The notes beneath the pieces are model-generated. The model was not told where the DNA came from and searched no databases. It saw only the letters and a program-made list of their open reading frames with translations. DNA of 64,000 nt from Methanoculleus sp. (lineage in GTDB: Archaea; Halobacteriota; Methanomicrobia; Methanomicrobiales; Methanoculleaceae), in contig NZ_JAJGBK010000032.1 in assembly GCF_020696975.1 (NCBI RefSeq), positions 124,001 through 188,000 on the forward strand, written 5' to 3'. Shown here one piece after another: positions 47,358-57,423 of this stretch. The first letter of the stretch is position 1. Every line of letters starts with the position of its first letter. The translations under genes and the position numbers were made by a program.

Positions 47358-48455
47358 ATGCCACAGACCAGAAGATTCTGGACCCTCGCGGCGGTTGCCA
47401 CGCTCATCCTGCTGACCGTCGCCGCCGGGTGCCTCGACCGGCCGCTGACCCCGGGCCATCGCACGCTGGAGGGGGATGTCTGGGTGCTGAAACTGGACGA
47501 TGTCGGGGACCGGGAGTGGTTCACCGTCATCGACAGCGGAAGGTTCGACGAAGCGTTCTCCATCACCGAGGCTCCCGGCGGCTACGCGATCGCTGGATCC
47601 GTCTCGGATACAGGCGAGTTCCACCCGACGCCACGGGTTATCCTCCTCGACCGGGCGGGGGTGGTGATGTGGGATATGACCTACCCGTCGTCGGACGATC
47701 GCCGCGGGACGGGAATTGCATCTGCAGGTCCGGGAGGGTTCGCCGTCGCGGCCTCCCACGGCCTCCTTATCCTGGCGGACACAGAAGGGAGCGAACGGCA
47801 CCACACGGACCTTGCTGCGGAAGGGGAGTACTGGGCGATCGCACCCTCGGACACCGGGGGCTGGATTGTGGCCGGGGGCGACCGGATTGCAAGGATCGAC
47901 GGTAACGGCACGGTCGCCTGGCAGGTACCGGCCGGGGGCGTGAGTCCGGGTTCACTCCCGATCATCGTCCCGGCACCGGCGGGAGGGTTCCTCGTCGCCG
48001 GAGAGGCTGCAGAGGCGCCCGGAGCCATCACAGCGGCGAAGTTCGACGACCGGGGCGCACCGGTCTGGAACATGACGGTCCAGGGCGATCCTGGAGAGCG
48101 GTACCTCCTCGCGGCGGCCCGGCAAGTTCCGGTTGGCGGTTACAGTCTGCTTGCCGGGGTCACGGGACCAGTGAGAGTCCTGGAGGTCTCGCTCGGCGAG
48201 GACGGGAGCATCCTCCGGCGGAGCACGATCAACGCCTCCGCTCCGGTGGCCTGGACCCCTGCCGGCGGGTACCTCGCGGCGACCCTTGTCGAGAATGACT
48301 ACGGCGGTGCCCTGCTCCGGGTGGAGGGGCTCGATGAGGATGGTGCCACACGGTGGGCGTCGACGCAGCGGCTGGACGAGTACAGCAGCATCGTGGCCCT
48401 CATCCCGACGGCCGATGGCGGGTCGGCTGTGCTCGGGATGTACATGAAGTATTGA
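47358..48455 (+). CDS. Lipoprotein with beta-propeller-like repeats 2
   Basis: A 365-residue protein with a lipobox (LLTVAAGC, cysteine near residue 22). The body is made of about seven repeats like GGYAIAGSVSDTG, GGFAVAASHGLL, GGWIVAGGDRIARIDGNGTVAW and GGFLVAGEAAEAPGAITAAKFDDRG. It is paralogous to 14547-15704 and is expected to sit on the outer face of the membrane. GGGAGATGAAACG is the ribosome site. It is the last gene of the unit started by the P-box at 46778. Confidence 0.76.
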   Translation: MPQTRRFWTLAAVATLILLTVAAGCLDRPLTPGHRTLEGDVWVLKLDDVGDREWFTVIDSGRFDEAFSITEAPGGYAIAGSVSDTGEFHPTPRVILLDRAGVVMWDMTYPSSDDRRGTGIASAGPGGFAVAASHGLLILADTEGSERHHTDLAAEGEYWAIAPSDTGGWIVAGGDRIARIDGNGTVAWQVPAGGVSPGSLPIIVPAPAGGFLVAGEAAEAPGAITAAKFDDRGAPVWNMTVQGDPGERYLLAAARQVPVGGYSLLAGVTGPVRVLEVSLGEDGSILRRSTINASAPVAWTPAGGYLAATLVENDYGGALLRVEGLDEDGATRWASTQRLDEYSSIVALIPTADGGSAVLGMYMKY

Positions 48456-48554
48456 TGCCGGGGGAAGAGGCCGGTTCCACCGGGTTCTGGGGGGAGCCGA
48501 CCCGCGCGCAGAACAACAACCCTTAAGAGCAACCCTACGAGAGATACTACTCAA

Positions 48555-49457
48555 ATGCTCGATCAGTTCAAAGGCTGCCTCCTCGGCGCCGCCATCGGCG
48601 ACGCGCTCGGCATGGCGCGGGAGAGCACGCCGCCCGACTTCCAGCGCCTCCAGGAGGGCTACCGCCGGGCGTGGCGGGGGCACCCGAACGCCGGGCTGAA
48701 ACCCGGGCAGTTCACCGACGACACCCAGACGATGCTCCTTGTTGCCGGGATGCTCGCCGACGGCACCTACTCGGAGAACGCCTACGCGGCCGCCCTTGCC
48801 CGGATGTACGCGGACGGGGAACTCCGGTTCCCCGACGGCGCCGTGGAGACCGCATGCCGCCACCTCCTCTCCGGCGGCAAATCGAGCGGCGTCCCCTCAA
48901 ACACCGCCGGTTGCATCAGTATCGCGGTCCCGTTCGGTCTCCTCTACGGCGAACCGGTCGACGTCACCGAGCGGGTGGTCCAGGCCTGCAGCGTCACCCA
49001 CACCCACCCGGCGGCCCACGCGGGGGCGATCACCGTCGCGATGCTCATCCACCACGCTGTCCGCGGCCACCCCGACGCTCTTGACCTCGCCGCGAAGCAC
49101 GCCGCCCTCGAGGACGTCACCCTCGGCAGCAAGGTCCGCGCCGCCGTCCACCTCGCAAACGAGGGGATCAGCCTCGAGAGTGCCCTCTCGGTGATAGGAA
49201 ACGACGTCACCGTCTACCAGACGGTCCCGCTCGCGTTCTTCCTGATGACCCGGATCCGCGACGTCACTGCCCTTCTCACGACCGCCGCACACGTCGGGGG
49301 GAACACCGATACCATCGCGCTCATATGCGGGGCCTACGCGGGCGCCCTCTACGGGAGATCCGCTCTCCCGCCGGACCTCCTCGACGGGCTCGAGGGAAGA
49401 GACGAGATCGAGTCCGTGGCCGCCCGGCTCTATGAGCGCTGCACCACAAAGCCTTAA
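48555..49457 (+). CDS. ADP-ribosylglycohydrolase family protein
   Basis: A 300-residue DraG-like enzyme that removes ADP-ribose from proteins or small molecules. Metal-binding motifs are [13 protein letters not shown] (about residues 11-23), [10 protein letters not shown] (about 54-63) and [20 protein letters not shown] (about 250-270), all intact. A standard length. It stands alone with TTAAGA as part of a weak TATA element upstream. Targets are unknown; in nitrogen-fixing organisms DraG acts on nitrogenase reductase, but no nif gene is in sight. Confidence 0.93.
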   Translation: MLDQFKGCLLGAAIGDALGMARESTPPDFQRLQEGYRRAWRGHPNAGLKPGQFTDDTQTMLLVAGMLADGTYSENAYAAALARMYADGELRFPDGAVETACRHLLSGGKSSGVPSNTAGCISIAVPFGLLYGEPVDVTERVVQACSVTHTHPAAHAGAITVAMLIHHAVRGHPDALDLAAKHAALEDVTLGSKVRAAVHLANEGISLESALSVIGNDVTVYQTVPLAFFLMTRIRDVTALLTTAAHVGGNTDTIALICGAYAGALYGRSALPPDLLDGLEGRDEIESVAARLYERCTTKP

Positions 49458-49483
49458 GATTCTATAAACGACACCTCTCTTTT

Positions 49484-50470
49484 ATGGAAATTGCGATTAT
49501 CGGTGCATCCGGTTACACCGGTGGCGAGTTAATGCGGCTCCTGCTGCACCACTCATCCGCGGAAGTCGTCGCGGCGACATCCCGGCAGCTGGACGGCACC
49601 CCCGTCGCCTCGGTCCACCCCCACCTCCGGGGGCTGACCGATCTTGTCTTCCGGAACACCGAGGCCGGCGATATCGACGCCGACTTCGTCTTCCTCGCCG
49701 TCCCCCACACGGCGGCGATGAAGGTGGCCGGGACGCTTGCAGAGCGGGGGATCAGGACTGTCGACCTCTCTGCCGACTACCGGCTCGCGAAGGATGTCTA
49801 CGAGGAGACCTACGGCGTGACCCATACAGCCTACTTCGAGGCGCCCTACGGCATCCCCGAGCTCCACCGCGACGAGATCCGGGGCGCCTCCTTCGTCGCG
49901 AACCCGGGCTGCTTCCCGACGGGGGCGACGCTTGCCGCGGCACCGCTCGCGAAATATGCTCATACCATCATCTACGACTCAAAGACCGGGGTCTCGGGAG
50001 CCGGGAACACCCCCTCCGCGACCACCCACTACGCGAACGTCGGCGACAACTTCAGCGCCTACAAGTGGACGACCCACCGTCACGTTGCCGAGATGAAGCA
50101 GGAGGTCGCCCGGCTCGGATCAGACGCCCGGTGCTACTTCACGCCGCACCTCCTCCCGGTGAACCGGGGCATCCTGACGACAGCCCACATCCTCCTCAAC
50201 GAGCCGATGGGGCAGGACGAGGTCGAGGCGCTCTACAAGAAGTTCTACGCAAACGAGTTCTTCGTCCGCTACCAGAAGCCGAGCCTTGCCGCTGTCCGCG
50301 GAACGAACTTCTGCGACGTGGCCGTCGAGAGCGAAGGCGACCGTATCGTCGCGGTCTCGGCGATCGACAACCTGGTCAAGGGCGCGAGCGGCCAGGCGAT
50401 CCAGAACATGAACCTGATGTGCGGGTTTGCGGAAGACGACGGTCTCCGCAACGCCGGGATGCTCCCCTGA
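49484..50470 (+). CDS. argC: N-acetyl-gamma-glutamyl-phosphate reductase
   Basis: A 328-residue NADPH enzyme of the acetylated arginine pathway. It reduces N-acetylglutamyl phosphate to the semialdehyde. The nucleotide-binding start is [18 protein letters not shown], and the catalytic cysteine is in [14 protein letters not shown] (about C144). Full length. It heads the cluster argC-CBS-argJ-argB. The start at 49484 follows TATAAACG at about 26 bases, consistent with a leaderless message. Confidence 0.95.
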   Translation: MEIAIIGASGYTGGELMRLLLHHSSAEVVAATSRQLDGTPVASVHPHLRGLTDLVFRNTEAGDIDADFVFLAVPHTAAMKVAGTLAERGIRTVDLSADYRLAKDVYEETYGVTHTAYFEAPYGIPELHRDEIRGASFVANPGCFPTGATLAAAPLAKYAHTIIYDSKTGVSGAGNTPSATTHYANVGDNFSAYKWTTHRHVAEMKQEVARLGSDARCYFTPHLLPVNRGILTTAHILLNEPMGQDEVEALYKKFYANEFFVRYQKPSLAAVRGTNFCDVAVESEGDRIVAVSAIDNLVKGASGQAIQNMNLMCGFAEDDGLRNAGMLP

Positions 50471-50479
50471 GGTGATGAG

Positions 50480-50968
50480 ATGGCGCTGAAGGTCAGGGAG
50501 ATCATGACCCCGGACCCGGTGACCGTCCAGGTCGATTCGCCGGTGAGCGAGGCGGCAGGACTGCTCCGGAAGTACCATATCGGCGGGCTTCCCGTGATGG
50601 ACGGGGAGCGCGTGGCGGGCATCGTCACCGAGACCGATATCCTCTCGCTCCTCGATACCGGCGACCTCTCCAACGACCTCTGGCTTCCGTCGCCGCTTGA
50701 GGTGATCGAGGTCCCGGTCCGGGAATTCATCAACTGGGAGAAGACGAAACGGGCGCTCGCTGATATCGGGGGTATGGAGGTGCGGCGGGTGATGAGCAGC
50801 CCGGTCGTCGCCATCGACGAGGACGCCGATATCACCGAGGCGGCAAGCCAGATGCTCCACGAGGGGATTGCACGTCTCCCGGTCCTCCGCGACGGACGGC
50901 TGGTCGGGATCGTCACCCGGGCCGACATCATCCGGGGCATCGGGGCATCTTCGGAGGAAGAGTTATGA
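50480..50968 (+). CDS. CBS-domain pair protein in the arginine operon
   Basis: A 162-residue protein made of two CBS domains (about residues 8-60 and 90-155), with HIGGLPVMDGERVAGIVTETDIL and GIARLPVLRDGRLVGIVTRADIIRGIG. CBS pairs bind adenosine nucleotides or S-adenosylmethionine. The gene lies between argC and argJ, eight bases after argC and with a four-base overlap with argJ. A role as an energy sensor for arginine synthesis is possible but untested. Confidence 0.9.
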   Translation: MALKVREIMTPDPVTVQVDSPVSEAAGLLRKYHIGGLPVMDGERVAGIVTETDILSLLDTGDLSNDLWLPSPLEVIEVPVREFINWEKTKRALADIGGMEVRRVMSSPVVAIDEDADITEAASQMLHEGIARLPVLRDGRLVGIVTRADIIRGIGASSEEEL

Positions 50969-52104
50969 AGAGTGTATGCGGGGTTGAAGGCGTCAGTGCC
51001 TGGGGTATCAAGGAAGGAAAGTTCGGGCTCGCCCTGATCCGGGCGAGCGGGACCGCGGCCGGGGTCTTTACGTCGAATAAGATGCGGGCGGCCCCGGTCG
51101 AGGTGATGATGGAGCGGATAGAGAGGGGTGCCCTTGACGCCGTCGTCGTCAACAGCGGGTGCGCGAACGCCTACACCGGCGAGCGGGGCTACCGCGACGC
51201 GGTGGAGATGTGCGGCGTCGCGGCGGGAGCCCTCGGCCTTGCACCAGAGTCGGTCGGCGTCGCGAGCACCGGGGTGATCGGGCGCTATCTTGACCTCCCC
51301 CTCATCCGGGACCAGTGCGGGCGGGTGGCGCCCCTCCTTGCCCGGAGTGCTGACGCCGAGGATGCGGCGGCACGGGCGATCATGACGACCGACACGTTCC
51401 CAAAACACGCCCTCGTCAAGACGGAGTCGTTTGCCGTCGGCGGGATCACGAAGGGCAGCGGCATGATCGCCCCGAACATGGGGACGATGCTCGCGTTCAT
51501 CTACACCGATGCCGAGGTCGAGGCTCCCGTTCTGCAGGACATCCTCCGGCAGGCGACCCGGCGGTCGTTCAACCGGGTCGTCGTCGACGGGGACACGAGC
51601 ACGAACGACGTTGCCTTCTGCACCGCGACCGGCGCCGCAGGCCGGGTTGACCGGGCCGAGCTCGCGAGGGCCGTCGAGACCGTCTGCCGGGACCTCGCCG
51701 TTCAGATCGCCCGCGACGGCGAAGGGGCGACGAAACTCCTCGAGGTCACCGTCCGCGGCGCCCCCGACGAGGACGCCGCCGCCGCCGTGGCGCGGACGGT
51801 CGTCGCCTCCCCGCTCGTCAAGACTGCCATCTACGGCGAGGACCCGAACTGGGGCCGCGTGGTTGCCGCCGCCGGCCGGGCCGGGGTGGAGTTCGACCCC
51901 TACGCCGTCTCGCTCCGGGTCGGGGAGATACCGCTCGTCCGCCGCGGCGAGATCGTCGCCGATCTCGGGGCGGCAAAGGCCGCGATGCGCGGTGCGACCG
52001 TCACGTTCGACCTCGACCTTGCGGCAGGCGAGGGGAAGGCGACCGCGTGGGGGTGCGACCTCACCGAGAAGTACGTAGAGATCAACGGGAAGTACACGAC
52101 ATGA
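50965..52104 (+). CDS. argJ: Glutamate N-acetyltransferase / ornithine acetyltransferase
   Basis: A 379-residue enzyme that transfers the acetyl group from N-acetylornithine to glutamate, closing the acetyl cycle. The self-cleavage site, normally [14 protein letters not shown], reads [16 protein letters not shown] (about residues 158-173), so the nucleophilic threonine is kept but the residue before it is glycine instead of alanine. Other motifs are [13 protein letters not shown] and [17 protein letters not shown]. Overlaps the CBS gene and argB by four bases each. Confidence 0.95.
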   Translation: MKSVCGVEGVSAWGIKEGKFGLALIRASGTAAGVFTSNKMRAAPVEVMMERIERGALDAVVVNSGCANAYTGERGYRDAVEMCGVAAGALGLAPESVGVASTGVIGRYLDLPLIRDQCGRVAPLLARSADAEDAAARAIMTTDTFPKHALVKTESFAVGGITKGSGMIAPNMGTMLAFIYTDAEVEAPVLQDILRQATRRSFNRVVVDGDTSTNDVAFCTATGAAGRVDRAELARAVETVCRDLAVQIARDGEGATKLLEVTVRGAPDEDAAAAVARTVVASPLVKTAIYGEDPNWGRVVAAAGRAGVEFDPYAVSLRVGEIPLVRRGEIVADLGAAKAAMRGATVTFDLDLAAGEGKATAWGCDLTEKYVEINGKYTT

Positions 52105-52970
52105 AACGAGAAGACGTGCTGATGGAGGCACTCCCCTACATCCAGAAGTTTTACGGCAAGACGATCGTGATCAAACTCGGCGGCCACGCGATGGTCGACC
52201 AGAGCATCCTCGAGACGGTGATCCGGGACGCCGTCCTTCTCCGCTACGTCGGGATGAAGGTCGTCCTGGTCCATGGCGGGGGTCCCGAGATCACCGCGAA
52301 GATGCAGGCGATGGGCAAAGAGCCCAAGTTCGTCGGGGGGCTCCGGATCACCGATGCCGAGACGCTCGAGATCGCCCAGATGGTCCTCGTGGGCAAGATC
52401 AACGATGGCATAGTCTCCCTCATCGCGAACTGCGGCACCCGTGCGGTCGGGCTCTCCGGCAACGACGGCAACCTCCTCATCGCCCGGAAGATGGAGCCCC
52501 AGCGAGTGAAGGTGGGAGAGGTGATGCAGGAGGTGGACCTCGGCCAGGTCGGCGAGATCGAGGAGGTCGACCCCGAGGTGCTTCACTGTCTCCTCACCCA
52601 GAACTACATCCCGGTCGTGGCCCCGATCGCCATCGACCGGCAGGGCAGGAGCCTCAACATCAACGCCGATACGGCGGCCGCCGAGATCGCGATTGCTCTT
52701 CGGGCATTCAAACTGGTCAACCTGACAGACGTCGACGGGGTGATGGACGCCGACCGGACGATGGTCTACCACCGGCTCGCGCTCACCGAAGCGGAGGCGA
52801 TGATCGGTGAGGGGATCATCGCCGGGGGGATGATCCCGAAACTCGAAGGCTGCATGAAGGCGGTCCGGAACGGAGTCGCGAGCGCCCATGTCGTGAACGG
52901 CAACAAAGAGCACAACCTGCTCCTTGAGCTCTTCACCGACCAGGGTGTCGGGACGATGCTCACCCAATAA
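52101..52970 (+). CDS. argB: Acetylglutamate kinase
   Basis: A 289-residue amino-acid kinase that phosphorylates N-acetylglutamate. Motifs are [12 protein letters not shown] (about residues 20-31), [14 protein letters not shown] (about 55-68), [10 protein letters not shown] and [16 protein letters not shown] 52101 overlaps argJ as ATGA. Feedback inhibition by arginine would require an N-terminal helix, which is present ([18 protein letters not shown]). It ends the arginine cluster. Confidence 0.95.
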   Translation: MKREDVLMEALPYIQKFYGKTIVIKLGGHAMVDQSILETVIRDAVLLRYVGMKVVLVHGGGPEITAKMQAMGKEPKFVGGLRITDAETLEIAQMVLVGKINDGIVSLIANCGTRAVGLSGNDGNLLIARKMEPQRVKVGEVMQEVDLGQVGEIEEVDPEVLHCLLTQNYIPVVAPIAIDRQGRSLNINADTAAAEIAIALRAFKLVNLTDVDGVMDADRTMVYHRLALTEAEAMIGEGIIAGGMIPKLEGCMKAVRNGVASAHVVNGNKEHNLLLELFTDQGVGTMLTQ

Positions 52971-52978
52971 CCCTTTTT

Positions 52979-53263
52979 TTACGGCAGGTTGCCGTCCCCG
53001 CTGCACTCCCGCTGCCGCTCTTCGTTCATATCGATAAGGATCTCAAAGATCCCCCGTACGGCGACCGGGTCGATCCGGCTCTCGACGGCGTAGGTGAAGA
53101 CCCGGTCGAGGACAGCCTTGCGTTGCGGTTCGTCGTGGATGGGGAGATCGTTCTCCTGCTTGATCCGGGCGATTCTCGCCGCAAGTCTCTGCCGCTCTGC
53201 AACCAGGTTGATGATCTTCTCGTCAATCTCCCGGATCTCGTTTCTGACGGCATCAAGGGACAT
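52979..53263 (-). CDS. Chorismate mutase, AroQ type
   Basis: A 94-residue all-helical enzyme that turns chorismate into prephenate for phenylalanine and tyrosine synthesis. The fold signature is VRNEIREIDEKIINLVAERQRLAARIARIKQENDLPIHDEPQRKAVL (the R, K and E residues of the active site are present), ending IFEILIDMNEERQRE. A monofunctional, short archaeal form. It is convergent with argB. Confidence 0.93.
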   Translation of the reverse strand: MSLDAVRNEIREIDEKIINLVAERQRLAARIARIKQENDLPIHDEPQRKAVLDRVFTYAVESRIDPVAVRGIFEILIDMNEERQRECSGDGNLP

Positions 53264-53360
53264 ACTTCATAGTTGCCCCGGCAACGATTAAACCCGACGG
53301 GTCGTCCCGCTCCGGGAAGAGGCGAAGGATATTATCGTGCCGGGACAAACCTGGTACCTG

Positions 53361-53948
53361 ATGCTGCAACGTTTACCGCTGCGCGAGCGCCGGGACCTCC
53401 TGATCGCGTGGCTTGCCATATCGATCGCCTTCACCCTGATCTACATCCGCGGTGGAGTGGACTTCATCGGGCTCATCTTCTTCTTCGTGATGTCGCTCGT
53501 CACGGTGGGGGTTGCCTTCGTCCTGCACGAACTCGCGCACAAGTTCGCCGCCATGCGCTACGGTTACTGGGCGGAGTTCCAGAAGGACAACCAGATGCTC
53601 CTCGTCGCTGTCGTCATGGCGGCGCTCGTCGGTGTCGTCTTTGCGGCGCCGGGGGCAACCTACGTCTACGGGAACGCGACACGGAACGAGAACGGGTGGA
53701 TATCGGCGGCGGGACCGATCACGAACCTCCTCCTCTGCATACCCTTCGCGGCCCTCATGTTCTTTGGCGGCGGGGGCCTCCTTGGTATCGTGGGCCTCGT
53801 CGGGCTCCGGGTCAACGCGATGATCGCGACGTTCAACATGCTCCCGATCAGCGTCCTCGACGGCCGCAAGGTCCTCGCCTGGAACCCGGTCATCTTTGTC
53901 GTGCTCATCGCCGCCTCCGCCGGGCTCCTCTTCTGGTCGCTCCTGTGA
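53361..53948 (+). CDS. Site-2 protease-like M50 metallopeptidase
   Basis: A 195-residue membrane protease with about five helices. The zinc motif is FVLHELAHKFAAMRYG (HExxH, about residues 56-71), and the third ligand is in NMLPISVLDGRKVL (NxxPxxxLDG). The length matches small archaeal S2P proteases without a PDZ domain. GATATTAT around 53328-53335 is about 26 bases before ATG 53361; a GTG at 53337 would give eight more residues. Substrates, likely membrane regulators, are unknown. Confidence 0.88.
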   Translation: MLQRLPLRERRDLLIAWLAISIAFTLIYIRGGVDFIGLIFFFVMSLVTVGVAFVLHELAHKFAAMRYGYWAEFQKDNQMLLVAVVMAALVGVVFAAPGATYVYGNATRNENGWISAAGPITNLLLCIPFAALMFFGGGGLLGIVGLVGLRVNAMIATFNMLPISVLDGRKVLAWNPVIFVVLIAASAGLLFWSLL

Positions 53949-53970
53949 GGGATCGGCCCCCTCTGCTTTT

Positions 53971-56900
53971 TCAGGCCCGCTTCAGGGTGAACCGGAACGC
54001 GGCACCGCACTCCGGCCGGCCCGGTATGCGGTCGTCGACCCGGACCCTGCCGCCGTAGCGCTCGACAAGCATCCGCGTGATATAAAGGCCGAGGCCCTGA
54101 CCGCTTTTGCGGCTCCGGCTCTGCCCGAACCGCATGAAGACGGCCTCTTTCATCACGTCGGGAACCCCCGGCCCGGTGTCCTCGACAGAGACCCGGACCT
54201 CATCGCCGTGCTCCTCCACCCGGATCGTGACCTCGACCGCCGGCCCCCCGAACTTGATGGCGTTCCCGATCAGGTTCGTGAAGACCTCGGAGAGGAGTGC
54301 ATCGGCCGTGACCGTAAGATCCGTGCCGCCATAGCAGAAACGGATCTCCGGGAACATCCCGATCTCCTCACGGATCACTCTATCAAGGTCGACCGGCACG
54401 AGTACGGCCGACTCCTGGTGGATCCGCCGGATTGTCGAGACGTTTCTTAAGATCTCGATGCTCTTCCTGATGCTGGCCTGGAGTTTCCGGGCATATCCCT
54501 TCGCCTCCCCCTCGAGTGTCTCGAGGAGGAGGTCGGTGTAGAGGCCCGAGACGTTCTCGGCATTCCTGATGTCGTGGCCGAGGATATCGAGGTAGAGGTT
54601 CGCCTCACGCTCGGCCACCTCGAGCTGCCGGATCAGCATGGTGCGCTCGACGGATGTGCCGATCTCCCTCCCTATGGCAATAAGTAGGGAACGGTCGGGT
54701 TGGGTGAACCGGCTGCCGTTCCGGGGCACCACGTTCAGGGCGCCGACGACCTTCCCGTGCGCCATGATCGGGACGCTGGCATACGGGTGCGGCCTCCCGC
54801 CGCTCTCCCCCGGGTGGCGGAGATGCGGGTGATCGTCGAAGAACCGGGGCTTTCCTGCAACCAGCACGTCCGCGTAGGGTGGAGCGGTGATGTCCGGGAT
54901 GCACGACTGCACGGGGAATCCTTCCGGCAGCCCGTCCGCACAGACGAGCCGCGCTCTCAGCCTTCCCGGTTCGATCAGGTAGATTCCGCCGCCCGCAAGG
55001 TCGAGGAGGGCGAGGGTCGCCGCAAGTACGCTCTCCAGCATCTCATCGATATCCGTCGTGGATGCCGATACCCCGATGATCTGGTTTAAGACGGAGAGCG
55101 CCCGGTTATGGGCCTGGATCTCTCTTTCGGCCCGCTTGATGGAGGTGATATCGGTGAGCGAAGCCGCCCGGCCAATGGGAGCCCCGGTATCGTCCGTGAC
55201 GACGTTTCCTGAGAATATGGCACAGAACGTCGAACCGTCCCGCCTCTTCCCGATCCGCTCGCCGGTATACCTGCCAGAACTGGTGATGATCTGGCCGTCC
55301 TGCCAGAACTCCGTGATCGGCCTCCCGATCACCTCGGAGGGGGAGTCGTAACCCCAGAGAGAGAGGAACGCCTGGTTGACGTAGATATGCCGTCCATCGA
55401 GATCCGCGATGGTGAACGCGCTCGGCGAGGATGCTATCGCCATATCCTTGATCCGGAGATCCCGTTCGGCCTCCTTGCGCCTGGTGATATCGATCCCCGA
55501 CCCCATCCTGCAGAGCGGTTTCCCCGTCTCATCGGTGACGGAGGAGAGGGCGAGCTGCATGGGGAAGGTCGATCCGTCCCGCCGTCGCCCTTCAACCTCC
55601 CCGAGCCAGGTCCCGTCCCGGTGAAACGCCTCTACGACCCGCTCTGCCTCCTCCGGGTCGGCCCAGAGCACCGTGGCGGGCTGACCGAGAATCTCCTCCT
55701 CCCGCTCCCACCCGTGCATGGAAAGGAAAGCACGGTTGGCGTAGATGATCCTTCCGTCGAGATCCGTGAGACAGATGGCGTCGAGCGACGACGCTATCGC
55801 CATATCCTTGATCCGGAGTTCCTGTTCGGCCCGTTTCTGTGCGGTCACATCGCGGAGGGAGCAGAGCGTCCCGGTTATCCGCCCGGAATCATCGTTCAAG
55901 GTGCTGAGGGTCTCATCGACGAGGATGGTCTCCCCATCCCATCTTCGGTGGCGGACAATCCCCTGCCAGGTCCCGGAGGACTGAAGGGCGCTTTGCATCT
56001 CCTCCTCGTCTTCCGGCCGAAGCCACTCGCGGGTGAAGAGTTCCGATCCTGGTCGGCCGGAATCGCCGTCCGGGGGGGCGCCGTAAAGCCTTTCAGCGGC
56101 CCGGTTCGTGTAGGTGATCCGTCCCTCCGCGTCGACCGCGATCACGGCATCCTCCACCTGCGCGAGCACCTGCGCCTGGAACCGGAGTTGCTCTTCCGCT
56201 TCCTTCCTCCCTGTGATGTCGGAGTGCGTTCCCGCGATCCGGATCGGGATGCCGCTCTCATCGCGGCCGACCACCCGGAGCCGGTCGAGCACGTAGACCC
56301 ACGTCCCGGACGCGGAACGCATCCGAAACTCCATCTCGGCGTGATCACGCTCTCCGGTGGCGAGGTCGGCGAGCACCGCTTCCACGTGGCCACGGTCCTC
56401 CGGGTGGATGAGCGCGAGAATCGTGGGGATCGTGGGCACGAATGCACCCGGCTCGTAGCCGAGCATCGAGAAACTCCGCGGGCCGTAGACGATCGTGCCT
56501 GAACGGACGTCCCAGTCGACCAGTCCGTCGTTTGCCGCCGAGAGTGCGAGGTTCAGCCGCTCTTCGCTCTCCTGCAGCGCCTGCTCCGCACGCCTCCGTT
56601 CGGTCACGTCAAGGAGTGACATCACCGAGCGGGCCGTCCCCGGGATCAGGCCGATGGTGGTCTCGACGGTGTGGGTGGTGCCGGAACGGTCGATGAACGT
56701 GAAGGAGTAGTTCTGCGGCGCGGCCGCAGGATCCCTCCGGCGGAGGATGTGATATCCCATGATCCGTCGCCGGTCGTCCTCGGACGCGATGAAACTGCTA
56801 AGTTGCTTCTTCCCGATGATATCACTCCGAGCATACCCGGAGAGCCGTTCAAACTCCGTGTTCACCAACGAGATGGTGCCGTCGCCCTCGATCAGGATGG

Positions 56901-57270
56901 TCGCCGTCCCGGTGTACTCGACGATCGCCTCGTAATCCCTCTTCTCGTCCGCGACTTCCCGGAACCGGAACACCCAGTTCTCCCCGGGTGCGGGCCTCCG
57001 GCCCGAGCAGTGATACCGCCGCTCCCGTTCGTCCGGGCGGATAAACCGGCATTCGAACTCCTCGATCCTGTCTCCTGACGCCGAAGAAAGCCTCCCGTGA
57101 AGATCGGGAACGATCTCGGTTGCGTTTCCCGGTATCCGGCGGAAGGCCGGGTTCGCCCAGACAACGCTGGAATCCTCACCGACCACGAGAATCCCGTCAT
57201 CCATACCCTCGAATATCCGGTATTCCGGCGGCGTGCCGTAGAGGTGTTCCGGGGGCTTGCTGGGGGTCAC
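53971..57270 (-). CDS. Multi-PAS/GAF sensor histidine kinase
   Basis: A 1099-residue cytoplasmic signal-transducing kinase. Five or six PAS domains run from about residues 15 to 730 (starts such as IFEGMDDGILVVGED, AIVEYTGTATILIEGDG, AQVEDAVIAVDAEGR, MAIASSLDAICLTDLDGR and MAIASSPSAFTIADLDGR), then a GAF domain (about 740-880). The phospho-acceptor region is DILGHDIRNAENVSG (about 898) and the ATPase has LTNLIGNAIKFGG, VEDTGPGVPD and GQGLGLYITRMLVERYGG. No response regulator is adjacent. GTG start preceded by AAAGGA. No membrane helices are seen. Confidence 0.92.
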   Translation of the reverse strand: MTPSKPPEHLYGTPPEYRIFEGMDDGILVVGEDSSVVWANPAFRRIPGNATEIVPDLHGRLSSASGDRIEEFECRFIRPDERERRYHCSGRRPAPGENWVFRFREVADEKRDYEAIVEYTGTATILIEGDGTISLVNTEFERLSGYARSDIIGKKQLSSFIASEDDRRRIMGYHILRRRDPAAAPQNYSFTFIDRSGTTHTVETTIGLIPGTARSVMSLLDVTERRRAEQALQESEERLNLALSAANDGLVDWDVRSGTIVYGPRSFSMLGYEPGAFVPTIPTILALIHPEDRGHVEAVLADLATGERDHAEMEFRMRSASGTWVYVLDRLRVVGRDESGIPIRIAGTHSDITGRKEAEEQLRFQAQVLAQVEDAVIAVDAEGRITYTNRAAERLYGAPPDGDSGRPGSELFTREWLRPEDEEEMQSALQSSGTWQGIVRHRRWDGETILVDETLSTLNDDSGRITGTLCSLRDVTAQKRAEQELRIKDMAIASSLDAICLTDLDGRIIYANRAFLSMHGWEREEEILGQPATVLWADPEEAERVVEAFHRDGTWLGEVEGRRRDGSTFPMQLALSSVTDETGKPLCRMGSGIDITRRKEAERDLRIKDMAIASSPSAFTIADLDGRHIYVNQAFLSLWGYDSPSEVIGRPITEFWQDGQIITSSGRYTGERIGKRRDGSTFCAIFSGNVVTDDTGAPIGRAASLTDITSIKRAEREIQAHNRALSVLNQIIGVSASTTDIDEMLESVLAATLALLDLAGGGIYLIEPGRLRARLVCADGLPEGFPVQSCIPDITAPPYADVLVAGKPRFFDDHPHLRHPGESGGRPHPYASVPIMAHGKVVGALNVVPRNGSRFTQPDRSLLIAIGREIGTSVERTMLIRQLEVAEREANLYLDILGHDIRNAENVSGLYTDLLLETLEGEAKGYARKLQASIRKSIEILRNVSTIRRIHQESAVLVPVDLDRVIREEIGMFPEIRFCYGGTDLTVTADALLSEVFTNLIGNAIKFGGPAVEVTIRVEEHGDEVRVSVEDTGPGVPDVMKEAVFMRFGQSRSRKSGQGLGLYITRMLVERYGGRVRVDDRIPGRPECGAAFRFTLKRA

Positions 57271-57423
57271 ATCGGGTCCTTTGAGAGTTTAAGAGAAGTA
57301 ACTGCTGGGTTGATACAGAGGAGGGATTTTATCAAAGGTTTATTAAGGATTTCGGTTATGGGCTGACGAAAAAATAGTGTTTATTTGTGCCGCAGGGGCT
57401 CAAATGGGATCATATTCAGATAA

